Part shown: piece by piece, positions 11,196 through 19,301 of the stretch | Numbering within the stretch: the stretch's first letter is position 1 | Layout: each line of letters opens with the position of its first letter | Assembly (NCBI RefSeq): GCF_005771495.1 | Contig: NZ_VAUW01000006.1 | Span: 62,001 to 126,000 of the forward strand | DNA length: 64,000 nt | Direction of reading: 5' to 3' | Origin: Maribacter sp. ACAM166 | Lineage (GTDB): Bacteria > Bacteroidota > Bacteroidia > Flavobacteriales > Flavobacteriaceae | Made by a program: the position numbers and the translations under genes | Notes under the pieces: generated by a model | The model's database searches: none | Told to the model about the DNA's origin: nothing | The model's input: the letters and a program-made list of their open reading frames with translations, nothing else

Positions 11196-12146
11196 ATGAC
11201 AATGCGAAACAGTGTATTGACCTTGGTCTTTTTTATAAGCGCCTTTGCCCTAAGAGGTCAGGAGCTAACCATACCCCAATTATCGCAATACCTTGCAGAC
11301 AATCCCTTTGTGATGTCACCGACATACGCTGGTATTGGGGATCATGTGAAAATACGGCTCAATGGTCTTACACAATGGGTCGGTATTAAAGACGCCCCAG
11401 ATACCCAGTCGTTGGCTGCAGATATGCGAATCGGCGAAAAATCTGGAATAGGTACTTTACTGTATAACGACAGTAATGGAGAAACAAAACAGCGTGGTGC
11501 ACGACTTTCTTTTGCGCATCACCTAACGTTAGATCGATACGATGATGAGTTTTTATCCTTTGGTCTTTCCTACAATTTCAACCAATTTAGAATAGATATC
11601 CAAAACTTTGACGCTTTGGATCCTTCAGTAACAGATGATAGGGCAACCACAAATCACAATTTTGATGTGGGTTTATTGTATCGGTATGATAAGTTTTATT
11701 TTAGTGCAAACGCATCTAACATACTAGATAAAGATTTAAGCAACTTCAACCCTGTTTTTGAACCGAATAGACTAAGAAACTATTATGTGTATACCGGTTA
11801 TAGGTATATGAAGAAAAGAACGAGCAAAGTGGAGGTAGAGCCTTCTATTCTCTTCCAGTTGTTTGAAAGTGATGGCCGTTCAGTAACCGATTTGAATCTA
11901 AAATTCAGGTTTTATGATTTCGAGGATTATTACTATGCAGGTATTAATTATCGATTTTTGAATGATCAAATTGGAAATCCACTTTACATTGCGCCTATAG
12001 CAGGTATAAAGAAGGATAATTTTTACTTTGGATATTCGTATCAAGTTATTCTTAATGAGCTTCTTGGCTATAGTTCAGGAACTCATGTGGTAACCTTAGG
12101 CGTAGATCTTTTCCAAGGAATCAGTAATTGTAGATGTACCTATTAA
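11196..12146 (+). CDS. PorP/SprF family type IX secretion membrane protein
   Basis: 316 residues with a signal peptide (hydrophobic residues about 6-20, cleavage near RGQ), followed by the family hallmark QYLADNPFVMSPTYAGIGD and alternating beta strands rich in Tyr/Phe to the C-terminus, as expected of an outer-membrane beta-barrel. SprF-type proteins are encoded right after giant T9SS type B adhesins and are needed to secrete or anchor that particular adhesin. Here the gene starts 14 bases after the SprB-repeat gene and on the same strand, so the two very probably form an operon and a dedicated pair. ATG at 11202 is an alternative start two codons in. Confidence 0.92.
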   Translation: MTMRNSVLTLVFFISAFALRGQELTIPQLSQYLADNPFVMSPTYAGIGDHVKIRLNGLTQWVGIKDAPDTQSLAADMRIGEKSGIGTLLYNDSNGETKQRGARLSFAHHLTLDRYDDEFLSFGLSYNFNQFRIDIQNFDALDPSVTDDRATTNHNFDVGLLYRYDKFYFSANASNILDKDLSNFNPVFEPNRLRNYYVYTGYRYMKKRTSKVEVEPSILFQLFESDGRSVTDLNLKFRFYDFEDYYYAGINYRFLNDQIGNPLYIAPIAGIKKDNFYFGYSYQVILNELLGYSSGTHVVTLGVDLFQGISNCRCTY

Positions 12147-12164
12147 ACCTTTCGGTAGATTGAT

Positions 12165-12172
12165 TAAGTTTG
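12165..12172 (+). promoter_or_regulatory. Candidate -7 box upstream of folB
   Basis: TAAGTTTG matches the Bacteroidota -7 consensus TAnnTTTG and lies 18 bases before the folB start. No clear TTG sits at the -33 distance; only a T-rich stretch is present. Confidence 0.4.
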
Positions 12173-12190
12173 TACTCCAGAAAATAACTA

Positions 12191-12553
12191 ATGGGTAAGG
12201 TACTACTAGAAAATATAAAGGCATACGCACATCATGGTTGTTTGCCTCAAGAAACCAATATTGGGAGTGATTATTTAGTTAATGTTTCCGTTAAAACGAA
12301 CTTATCAAAAGCGTCAACATCAGATCAATTAAAGGATACGGTCGATTACGTTCATATTAATAAAATCGTTAAGCAAGAAATGGCCATACCATCTAAATTA
12401 CTGGAACACGTTGCTAAAAGAATTATAGATAGAATATTTATAGAACTTCCATCCGTGGAAAAATCAAAGGTTTCTGTTTCAAAAATTAATCCACCTATAA
12501 ATGGAGATGTTGAAAAGGTAACGGTGACCTTAGAACTAAATAAAATGAAGTGA
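12191..12553 (+). CDS. folB: Dihydroneopterin aldolase
   Basis: A 120-residue protein with the length and pattern of FolB: the N-terminal LENIKAYAHHGCLPQE block holding the HGxxxxE active-site segment, a central DTVDYVHI segment and a C-terminal KINPPINGDVEKVTVTLE strand. FolB converts 7,8-dihydroneopterin into 6-hydroxymethyl-dihydropterin and glycolaldehyde in cytoplasmic folate synthesis. It is a single gene here with its own likely promoter (TAAGTTTG at 12165) and is followed by tRNA genes. ATG start is unambiguous; nothing upstream in frame is plausible. Confidence 0.92.
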   Translation: MGKVLLENIKAYAHHGCLPQETNIGSDYLVNVSVKTNLSKASTSDQLKDTVDYVHINKIVKQEMAIPSKLLEHVAKRIIDRIFIELPSVEKSKVSVSKINPPINGDVEKVTVTLELNKMK

Positions 12554-12596
12554 TTTTTGTTTAACAGTATTACTGGTGTTACCTTTGAATAGGATT

Positions 12597-12668
12597 GGCA
12601 TTGTGGCTGAATTGGATAAGCAAGGTCTCGCAAGGATCTTCATGGTGGTTCGAGTCCACCCGATGCCT
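12597..12668 (+). tRNA. tRNA-Cys-like gene (GCA anticodon), atypical anticodon loop
   Basis: A cloverleaf folds by hand: acceptor GGCATTG/CGATGCC with one G-T pair, a 3-bp D stem (GCT/AGC), anticodon stem AGGTC/GATCT, T arm GGTGG-TTCGAGT-CCACC and discriminator T. The anticodon is GCA (Cys). Two oddities: the loop reads TCGCAAG, so position 33 is C rather than the nearly invariant U, and the bases after the discriminator are CAA instead of CCA. The next gene, 87 bases on, is a regular tRNA-Cys. This copy may be decayed or a specialised variant; identity as tRNA-shaped is well supported, activity is not. Confidence 0.75.
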
Positions 12669-12682
12669 CAAGTATAGATTTC

Positions 12683-12717
12683 TAAAAGTCAAACAAAACA
12701 TGTTATTATGACTTTTA
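12683..12717. repeat. Inverted repeat between the two tRNA genes
   Basis: TAAAAGTCA (12683-12691) is exactly repeated in inverted orientation at 12709-12717 with a 17-base AT-rich spacer. It could form a weak hairpin between the two tRNAs; a processing or termination role is only a guess. Confidence 0.45.
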
Positions 12718-12755
12718 AGTCAATTATTTATTTATTTTTGCTCTCTATTAAAAAT

Positions 12756-12829
12756 GGCATCGTGGCCGAGTGGCTAGGCGCAGCTCTGCAAAAGCTTGTA
12801 CAGCGGTTCGAATCCGCTCGATGCCTCCA
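12756..12829 (+). tRNA. tRNA-Cys (GCA)
   Basis: Acceptor GGCATCG pairs fully with CGATGCC, discriminator T73 (the Cys identity base) is followed by an encoded CCA. The D arm is GCC/GGC, the anticodon loop CTGCAAA has U33 and anticodon GCA, and the T arm AGCGG-TTCGAAT-CCGCT is perfect. A strong terminator begins directly after the CCA. This is the regular member of a tandem pair with the odd copy at 12597. Confidence 0.96.
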
Positions 12830-12830
12830 A

Positions 12831-12856
12831 AAACCCTCCATAAGGAGGGTTTTTTG
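12831..12856 (+). terminator. Rho-independent terminator after tRNA-Cys
   Basis: AAACCCTCC-ATAA-GGAGGGTTT hairpin followed by a T run; it ends the tRNA transcript immediately after the CCA end. Confidence 0.92.
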
Positions 12857-12993
12857 CTTCTTGGCAAGAAGTGCTACACAATATTTTAGTCCGCAAGAAC
12901 CATCAAAGCTTTAGTAACGCATAATTTTTTGCCATGTTGGGCACGTTAGGTAATGCGCCTTAAAGTATCCAGCTTATCTTTAATAGACTTATG

Positions 12994-13392
12994 TTATAAC
13001 TGTAATAGAAATACCAAAAAGACGGAAGGTATAAAGTAAACAACAATAGTTTTTGCCCCTTCATAATCTTTAGCAACCCGCTGCCCAAATAGCAGCATGA
13101 GTAGTGTTATGCATGACAATATTGCACCATATAAAGCGAAAGAGGTATCACTAGCACTTATAAGTTGATAAGTACCTACTAAACAAAGTACGCCTGCTAT
13201 AACTTCAGTAACTAGAATTATACCGACCATTACGGGGACAATATTTTTAAGGGGTGTTTCTGAAAAATGTTCTTTCAACCATGAGACATTTCCATTCCAA
13301 TCTCTTAGTTTATCAAAACCACTTTGTAAAAAGGTGATAATCAAAAATAATAAAAGTAAAATTTCGGTGGTATGGTTTAATAATGTCTTCAT
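12994..13392 (-). CDS. DoxX-like small integral membrane protein
   Basis: 132 residues with four hydrophobic segments (about residues 9-24, 50-72, 80-103 and 115-132) and the DoxX-type motif SGFDKLRDWNGNVSWLKEHF after the first helix. DoxX-like proteins are inner-membrane proteins of mostly undefined role. The gene ends the minus-strand pair with the delta' gene, whose stop lies only 6 bases upstream, so the two are probably co-transcribed; the pairing gives no obvious functional link. Confidence 0.75.
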   Translation of the reverse strand: MKTLLNHTTEILLLLFLIITFLQSGFDKLRDWNGNVSWLKEHFSETPLKNIVPVMVGIILVTEVIAGVLCLVGTYQLISASDTSFALYGAILSCITLLMLLFGQRVAKDYEGAKTIVVYFIPSVFLVFLLQL

Positions 13393-13398
13393 AGTAAC

Positions 13399-14583
13399 TT
13401 AATTAAGTTCGGCTTTTTTTCTATGTAATAAGCGCGTTAGTTTAATAGATAGGTCTGTAAATATTATCTTTGAATTTCCGTTTCGTTCTATATGATATAT
13501 GGCATCTTCAAGCTCTTTGGTTATATCTAAAATATTATTTTCATGCACAAACGGGGCAAATTTTTTCAATTGAAATCCCTCTGCATGTATTTTAAGATAA
13601 GCAAGTTCTTCTGCTCCGTAATTAATCATTAATGCCTGTCGCATTACAGTTATACAGTAGTGTAAAAAATTCTTTTGGGTTTCTCTACCTGTTTTGGCAA
13701 CCTCTTCTCCCCAGAGCAATAATTCATGAATGGCAGCTTTGTTTCCCTTTGCCTTAAAAGCACTTCGCACCCATTGTACGAACCAATTTTCAAATATTAA
13801 ATCTTCAGAATCATTATTCAAAAGATCCAAAGCTTTATTGAAATTGCCATTGGCTTCGTGTGCTATGCGCATTGCTTCTGGTTTGGCCGCTCCTTTTTCA
13901 ATTAGAGCGTGCGCAATGACATTTTCTGCCAATGGTGGAAAATGAACTACTTGACACCTCGATTTAATGGTTTGTATGATTTGCTCTTCATCTTGGCATA
14001 AGAGAAGGAAAATTGTCTTATCAGGTGGTTCCTCAATTAATTTCAACAACTTGTTTGAAGCAGCCGTGTTCATTTTTTCGGCCATCCAAATCAACATGAC
14101 TTTATAACCACCTTCATATGATTTAAGGTATAGTTTTTTAACAATATCCTGTGCTTCATCGACACCAATTTGAGCCTGCTTCTTTTCTATTTCAATATAG
14201 CGATACCAATCAAAAAGATTACAGTAAGGTTGCTCCAAAATGAATTGACGCCATTCTTTCATGTAATGGTTGCTTACTGCTTTTGTTTTTACCTTATCAG
14301 AATTGGCAACAGGAAAGGCAAAATGGACATCGGGATGGGAAAAGGAATTAAATTTAAAATTACAAGTTTCATTCTCTCCTTCATTCTCTCCTTCATTCTC
14401 TCCTTCATTCTCTCCATTTCTATTTTGGCATATAATATATTGAGCATATGCCAATGCCATTGGTAAAAGCCCACAGCCTTCTGGCCCAACAAAAAGTTGT
14501 GCATGAGGTATTCGACCTGCATCAGCGCTTGAAGACAAGTGGTTTTTAATATGGGAAAGTCCTAAAATATCTTTAAATAGCAT
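13399..14583 (-). CDS. holB: DNA polymerase III subunit delta' (clamp loader)
   Basis: 394 residues from ATG 14583 (MLFKDILGL); an upstream in-frame ATG at 14616 would add 11 unlikely residues. Features of the delta' AAA+ clamp-loader subunit: RIPHAQLFVGPEGCG near the N-terminus where the Walker A lysine is missing, as usual for delta'; MNTAASNKLLKLIEEPP; and the SRCQ sensor segment. The subunit helps load the sliding clamp on DNA in the cytoplasm. Odd: between the Cys of IICQN and the Cys of ETCNFKF, the protein carries about four copies of Gly-Glu-Asn-Glu, encoded by a near-perfect 12-base tandem repeat at 14370-14415. Upstream lies the divergent pgk. Confidence 0.92.
   Translation of the reverse strand: MLFKDILGLSHIKNHLSSSADAGRIPHAQLFVGPEGCGLLPMALAYAQYIICQNRNGENEGENEGENEGENETCNFKFNSFSHPDVHFAFPVANSDKVKTKAVSNHYMKEWRQFILEQPYCNLFDWYRYIEIEKKQAQIGVDEAQDIVKKLYLKSYEGGYKVMLIWMAEKMNTAASNKLLKLIEEPPDKTIFLLLCQDEEQIIQTIKSRCQVVHFPPLAENVIAHALIEKGAAKPEAMRIAHEANGNFNKALDLLNNDSEDLIFENWFVQWVRSAFKAKGNKAAIHELLLWGEEVAKTGRETQKNFLHYCITVMRQALMINYGAEELAYLKIHAEGFQLKKFAPFVHENNILDITKELEDAIYHIERNGNSKIIFTDLSIKLTRLLHRKKAELN
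14370..14415 (-). repeat. 12-base tandem repeat inside holB
   Basis: The plus-strand unit cattctctcctt is repeated about 3.8 times without mismatch. On the coding strand it encodes Gly-Glu-Asn-Glu units. Because the unit is four codons, changes in copy number keep the frame. Confidence 0.9.
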
Positions 14584-14677
14584 GGATTCAAATATAGTTG
14601 TTTTAAAGCATAACAAAATTAATGCAAACGAGCTTAAATTATCCAGGTAAGCACTTTAATCAAAGGCTATTAATCTT

Positions 14678-14685
14678 TACATTTG
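14678..14685 (+). promoter_or_regulatory. Candidate -7 box of pgk
   Basis: TACATTTG matches TAnnTTTG, 23 bases before the pgk ATG, with a TTT about 20 bases further upstream in the -33 position. Confidence 0.5.
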
Positions 14686-14708
14686 TTACCTAATAAAAGG
14701 AAAATCAC

Positions 14709-15899
14709 ATGAAAGTATTGAATGACTTCAATTTTGAAAATAAGAAAGCGTTGATAAGAGTGGACTTTAATGTTCCCTTAAATGATAAATTTGAAGTAAC
14801 GGATACAAATAGAATTGAAGCAGCTAAACCTACTATAATTAAGATTTTGGAAGATGGTGGCAGTGCTGTATTGATGAGTCATTTGGGTAGACCCGATGGT
14901 AAACGCAATCCAGACTTGACTTTAAGTAATATTGTAGCAGCTGTTTCTGATATTATTGGTGTTACCGTTAAATTTGTAGAGGATTGTATTGGTGAAAAAG
15001 CAAAAAAAGCGGTGGCTGAACTGAAGAGCGGCGAAGTACTTTTGTTAGAAAACTTACGGTACCATAGCGAAGAGGAACAAGGAGATGAGGCGTTTGCAGA
15101 AAAGCTTTCAGAGCTTGGGGATGTTTATGTAAATGATGCCTTTGGAACGGCTCACAGAGCACACGCATCTACTACTATAGTTGCAAAATATTTCCCGAAT
15201 GCGAAGTGTTTTGGGCTTTTAATGGCCAAGGAAATAGAGGCAATCGAAAAAGTGATGGCGACAGGAGAAAAACCAGTATTGGCAATTCTTGGAGGCGCAA
15301 AAGTTTCTTCAAAAATCACTATTATCGAAAATATTTTGGATAAGGTAGACGACTTAATCATTGGCGGAGGAATGACGTACACTTTTATTAAGGCACAAGG
15401 CGGAAAAGTGGGTGATTCTATTTGCGAGGATGATAAAATGGATCTAGCCATGGAAATTTTAGCAATGGCTAAGCAAAAGGGTGTAAATGTTCATATTCCG
15501 GTGGACGTTCTTGCAGCAGACGACTTTGATGCTAATGCAAATACACAGGTAGTTGATGTAGATAAAATACCTGACGGATGGCAAGGATTGGATGCGGGTC
15601 CAGATACATTGCAAAATTTTAAAAAGGTAATTTTGGCTTCTAAAACTATACTTTGGAATGGACCTATTGGTGTGTTTGAAATGGAAAAATTCGCAAAAGG
15701 GACTATTGCAGTTGGTAATTATATTGATGAAGCAACAAGAAATGGTGCTTTTTCACTTGTTGGTGGTGGAGATTCTGTTGCTGCGGTCAAGCAATTTGGC
15801 TTTGAGAACAAGGTAAGTTATGTATCAACAGGCGGAGGAGCCATGTTGGAAAGTTTAGAAGGTAAAACATTACCGGGTATTGCCGCAATATTAGCGTAG
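14709..15899 (+). CDS. pgk: Phosphoglycerate kinase
   Basis: 396 residues, the usual bacterial length. Seen: RVDFNVPL and SHLGRPDG (3-phosphoglycerate binding) at the N-terminus, NDAFGTAHRAHAST, the LGGAKVSSKI hinge block, ILWNGPIGVFE and the C-terminal GGGDSVAAV nucleotide-binding glycines. The enzyme moves a phosphate between 1,3-bisphosphoglycerate and ADP in cytoplasmic glycolysis and gluconeogenesis. It stands alone, divergent from holB, with a good -7 box 23 bases upstream. Confidence 0.97.
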   Translation: MKVLNDFNFENKKALIRVDFNVPLNDKFEVTDTNRIEAAKPTIIKILEDGGSAVLMSHLGRPDGKRNPDLTLSNIVAAVSDIIGVTVKFVEDCIGEKAKKAVAELKSGEVLLLENLRYHSEEEQGDEAFAEKLSELGDVYVNDAFGTAHRAHASTTIVAKYFPNAKCFGLLMAKEIEAIEKVMATGEKPVLAILGGAKVSSKITIIENILDKVDDLIIGGGMTYTFIKAQGGKVGDSICEDDKMDLAMEILAMAKQKGVNVHIPVDVLAADDFDANANTQVVDVDKIPDGWQGLDAGPDTLQNFKKVILASKTILWNGPIGVFEMEKFAKGTIAVGNYIDEATRNGAFSLVGGGDSVAAVKQFGFENKVSYVSTGGGAMLESLEGKTLPGIAAILA

Positions 15900-16017
15900 T
15901 AAAGGCGTTATCGATAAACGGGTTATGACGAAAATTAGTGCATTTTAAGAGGATTAATTTTATTTTCATTAAAAAATGTGCGATTTTCGTTTGTTCTGTT
16001 AACAAATCTCCCCTCAA

Positions 16018-17664
16018 ATGAATAAACTAGCCTACACTTGTTTTTACCTATTAGGATTAATTTTGGTGCCAACCTTAGGTTCGGCTCAAAACAACGATGC
16101 GATACCGTCGGAGCAAGATTCATTGGAACATCATATAATCATCACCAAGAAGGATAGCTTAGGCCTTGAAAAATCTAACCTAGTACCACAAGACCAGTTA
16201 AAAGTTATTGTGAACTCTCCTAAAGAAAAGCGTGTACTTTTCAAGCCTACAGAATCTTCAATATATGACCTTAAGGACCACGAACTAGCTGCAAAGTTTG
16301 ACAGCTTATGGATGAGGGAACTGGTAGCAGCAGCGCCTCTTTTTGATGAAATGTATCAAGAAGTATTAGAGCTTGACACTATTAGTAGTATACCTGAATA
16401 TGATTTAAATACAGACACATTAAAATTTCGGTTAGCAAGAATAAATGAAAAAACACCTTTTAATGTAGAGTATAATGCATCATTGGAGAGTGTTATTAAA
16501 TTATTTCTTACTAGAAAAAGAGATTTGATGGAGCGTATGCTAACCGTAAGTCAATTCTATTTCCCATTATTCGAACAGCAGTTGGATAATCATGATATTC
16601 CTTTAGAAATGAAATATCTTTCCATTGTTGAATCAGCATTGAACCCAAAAGCACGTTCTAGTGCAGGAGCTACGGGGCTATGGCAATTTATGTATGGCAC
16701 CGGTAAGGAGATGAAACTGAATATCAACAGTTATGTAGATGAAAGAAGTGACCCAATTAAGTCTACTATTGCAGCCTGTAATTACCTAAATAGGTTATAC
16801 AGAATTTATGAAGATTGGGATTTGGCTTTAGCTGCATATAATTCTGGACCGGGTAATGTGAATAAGGCGATACGAAGAAGTGGCGGTCATAGAAACTATT
16901 GGAATATTAGGAGAAACCTACCAAGAGAAACTGCAGGATATGTGCCGGCATTTCAAGCGACGATGTACATTTTTGAATATGCTGAAGAGCATGGGTTAAA
17001 GGCAAAAATAGCTGAGCGAAATTATTTCGAGACAGATACCATACATGTTAAAAGCCTAATAACGTTTGATCAGATTTCAGAATTGACCGGTATTGATAAA
17101 GAGGAATTAAAAGTATTGAATCCTTCTTATAAGCTAGATGTGATTCCATTTGTAAAAGGAAAAGAATATGCGTTAAGATTACCAGTGCATAAAATGGGAA
17201 AATTTGTTGCCAATGAAGCTGCAATCTATGCGCATGTAGAAAAGGAATTAAAAAGTAAAGAAAGCCCTCTTGCAGAGATTACGAAACAAGCGAATCAAAA
17301 CAGTATAAGGTACAAGGTAAAAAGCGGAGATTTTCTAGGTAAAATCGCTGAACGCCATGGTGTACGTGTAAGTCAGATTAAACAATGGAACGGTTTACGA
17401 AGTAATAATTTAAGAATCGGACAGCGATTAACAATTCATCCAAGAAAGGATGCAACAGCTGCTGTGAAGCCTAGGAAAACGCCTACAAGAGCTGCTGTAT
17501 CGAGTAATTCAAAAACACACGAAGTAAGAAGTGGGGACTCTTTATGGACAATTTCTAGAAAATATTCTGGTGTTACTATCGAGAATTTACGAAAATGGAA
17601 CGGTATTAGTGGTAACAATTTAAAGTTAGGCACAACACTTAAATTGTGTGACTGTTCATCGTAA
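16018..17664 (+). CDS. MltD-like membrane-associated lytic transglycosylase with two LysM domains
   Basis: 548 residues. A signal peptide (residues 1-23, ending GSAQ) is followed by a helical region, an SLT domain with catalytic Glu205 in IVESALNP, then SSAGATGLWQFM and ALAAYNSGPGNV, and two LysM peptidoglycan-binding repeats at about 431-476 and 500-545, ending DCSS. Such enzymes cleave the MurNAc-GlcNAc bond with formation of 1,6-anhydro ends in the periplasm, for wall turnover or insertion of envelope machines. It is followed after 12 bases by the DUF4837 lipoprotein gene, so the two form a likely operon, an arrangement common in flavobacteria. Confidence 0.93.
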   Translation: MNKLAYTCFYLLGLILVPTLGSAQNNDAIPSEQDSLEHHIIITKKDSLGLEKSNLVPQDQLKVIVNSPKEKRVLFKPTESSIYDLKDHELAAKFDSLWMRELVAAAPLFDEMYQEVLELDTISSIPEYDLNTDTLKFRLARINEKTPFNVEYNASLESVIKLFLTRKRDLMERMLTVSQFYFPLFEQQLDNHDIPLEMKYLSIVESALNPKARSSAGATGLWQFMYGTGKEMKLNINSYVDERSDPIKSTIAACNYLNRLYRIYEDWDLALAAYNSGPGNVNKAIRRSGGHRNYWNIRRNLPRETAGYVPAFQATMYIFEYAEEHGLKAKIAERNYFETDTIHVKSLITFDQISELTGIDKEELKVLNPSYKLDVIPFVKGKEYALRLPVHKMGKFVANEAAIYAHVEKELKSKESPLAEITKQANQNSIRYKVKSGDFLGKIAERHGVRVSQIKQWNGLRSNNLRIGQRLTIHPRKDATAAVKPRKTPTRAAVSSNSKTHEVRSGDSLWTISRKYSGVTIENLRKWNGISGNNLKLGTTLKLCDCSS

Positions 17665-17676
17665 ATCTATACATAA

Positions 17677-18681
17677 ATGAAAAGAAGAATTTTACTTTGT
17701 TTTTTAGTAATTTTAGGAGTATCGATTGCTTGTAAGGAAGAGAGCAAACAAGATTATTTGCCTGATTCAGTTGGGGCTATGAATACGTTGACCGTGGTAA
17801 TTGATAATGAGCTATGGAAAAGCAGTGTAGGCGATGCAATTCGCGAAAATTATACTGCGGCAGCGCAAGGGCTTACTTGGGACGAAGCACTTTTTAGTAT
17901 CACTCAAATACCACAACAAATCTTTTCAGGTTCGATTCGAAATACAAGTTCTGTTTTGTATGTTATGGAAGATTCCCTAAACGTGGCGCATATGAAATCA
18001 AATATGTATTCCAAACCACAAAATGTAGGGGTGGTCAAAGGGCGTAACAAGCAAGAGCTTATTGAAAACATTATTAAAACTGCACCTGAATTTATTAAAA
18101 ATTTTAAAACTTTAGAAATAGCAAAAGCTCAAAAACGATTTGAAAAATCGTTGAATAAAGAAAAAGCGTTGGAAGATAAATTTAATATTTCAATGAAGAT
18201 TCCTTCGGCTTATAGGGTGGGTCGTGAAGAAGATAATTTTGTCTGGATTGATCGCCAAATACAAAAAGGAAACATGAATATCATTGTATATACCATGCCT
18301 TGGAATAGTTTTCAGAACGATTCAACATTTGTAAAGGATATTGTAAAAATGCGGGATTCTATTGGAAAATCATTTATTCCAGGATCAGATGTGGCAGGAA
18401 AGAATAACCACATGATTACTGAAAAGGCATTTTCGCCATATGTCTTTCCGACTGAAGTTTCGGGACAAAAGGCAGTGGAGGTTAGAGGAATATGGGAAAT
18501 GTCAGCATACCCCATGGCAGGGCCGTATTTGACCTACATAATCAACGATAAAGAAAACAATCGAAGACTTATTTTAGAAGGCTTTGTTTTTGCCCCCGCA
18601 ACCAAAAAAAGAGATTATATGTTTGAACTTGAAGCGATACTAAAATCGGTTAAGTTTAATGTAGGGGAGCAATTAAAATAA
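17677..18681 (+). CDS. DUF4837 family lipoprotein
   Basis: 334 residues with a lipobox at VSIAC (Cys about 19), predicting a lipid-anchored envelope protein. The remainder fits the DUF4837 family: TLTVVIDNELW near the N-terminus, a YVMEDSLN segment, a central coiled region and the EVRGIWEM...GPYLTYI block near the C-terminus. No enzymatic motif is visible and the family's function is unknown. Linkage to the lytic transglycosylase 12 bases upstream suggests a cell-wall or envelope role. A perfect palindromic terminator follows. Confidence 0.85.
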   Translation: MKRRILLCFLVILGVSIACKEESKQDYLPDSVGAMNTLTVVIDNELWKSSVGDAIRENYTAAAQGLTWDEALFSITQIPQQIFSGSIRNTSSVLYVMEDSLNVAHMKSNMYSKPQNVGVVKGRNKQELIENIIKTAPEFIKNFKTLEIAKAQKRFEKSLNKEKALEDKFNISMKIPSAYRVGREEDNFVWIDRQIQKGNMNIIVYTMPWNSFQNDSTFVKDIVKMRDSIGKSFIPGSDVAGKNNHMITEKAFSPYVFPTEVSGQKAVEVRGIWEMSAYPMAGPYLTYIINDKENNRRLILEGFVFAPATKKRDYMFELEAILKSVKFNVGEQLK

Positions 18682-18694
18682 GGTTCACCTAGAA

Positions 18695-18734
18695 AAAACA
18701 AAAAGGGGCATGATATCATGCCCCTTTTTGTTTT
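18695..18734. terminator. Strong bidirectional terminator
   Basis: A nearly perfect 40-base palindrome with the GC core GGGGCATGATATCATGCCCC, preceded by an A run and followed by a T run. It ends the DUF4837 operon and would also stop transcripts from the other strand. Confidence 0.9.
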
Positions 18735-19301
18735 ATAAAATTTGCGAATTGAGCATATCTTTATGTAGACTGTAAGTATATAGCAGTAAAGAATTAACGC
18801 TAAATCATATTGATTGTTAGTTGCTAAAAAAACCCAGCAGATATTCAATTAATCGATGGCCAAAGCTATCAGAATAAGACATAGCCAAGAAAACACAACA
18901 AAATTATTTTCAAGTATATAGCTCCTCCAACTTCTAAAGGCCTCTGTATATAGTTCTTTAACTAGAGAAGTTTTTTCTTTGTTGAATAATTTAGACCTTT
19001 CTGAAATCTAAAGGTGCTTATTCATTCAACCTTCATTAAAAAGATTAGCTAACGAGATAAACTGCCCTATGAAATGTACCAGCATTAAGTAGTTCTGTGT
19101 ACTGTAAATAAGTGGTGTAAAACACAACAGGGCATAAATACTATTGTTCGGTGAAGCGTAGTAAATCATGACCACCTGACTGTAATTTTTTTCTCTTAAT
19201 AGCCTCTTTATTTAAACCAATGTTAAAAACCTGATTTGATTTTTGATTACACTAAGTAAAGGGGTAATAGCGATATCAGATTGTAACCTTTATGTGTTGA
19301 G
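18735..19301. other. Intergenic region of about 570 bases without a convincing gene
   Basis: Low-GC sequence with no ORF showing recognisable protein features on either strand. The only structured element I can point to is a minus-strand promoter-like pair at 18899-18930 directed at the terminator at 18695. No terminator was found for the minus-strand OmpA gene that ends at 19302. Confidence 0.6.
18899..18930 (-). promoter_or_regulatory. Candidate minus-strand promoter in the intergenic region
   Basis: On the minus strand TTG (18928-18930), 21 bases, then TAATTTTG (18899-18906) fits the Bacteroidota TTG-N17-23-TAnnTTTG promoter. No gene lies downstream on that strand before the bidirectional terminator, so a transcript of about 190 bases would be non-coding. 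Confidence 0.35.

Noticed and set aside
12597-12829. tRNA genes as an attachment site of an integrated element
   Set aside because: No integrase and no repeated tRNA 3' end are seen within the window; the neighbouring genes are housekeeping genes.
12708-12914. 68-residue plus-strand ORF
   Set aside because: It runs through the tRNA-Cys gene and its terminator.
14370-14415. Repeat considered as a CRISPR array
   Set aside because: A 12-base tandem unit without spacers, inside a coding gene; no CRISPR array or cas gene was seen anywhere in the window.
14170-14466. 98-residue plus-strand ORF with Ile-Leu-Ser-Phe repeats
   Set aside because: It is the antisense reading of the holB tandem repeat.
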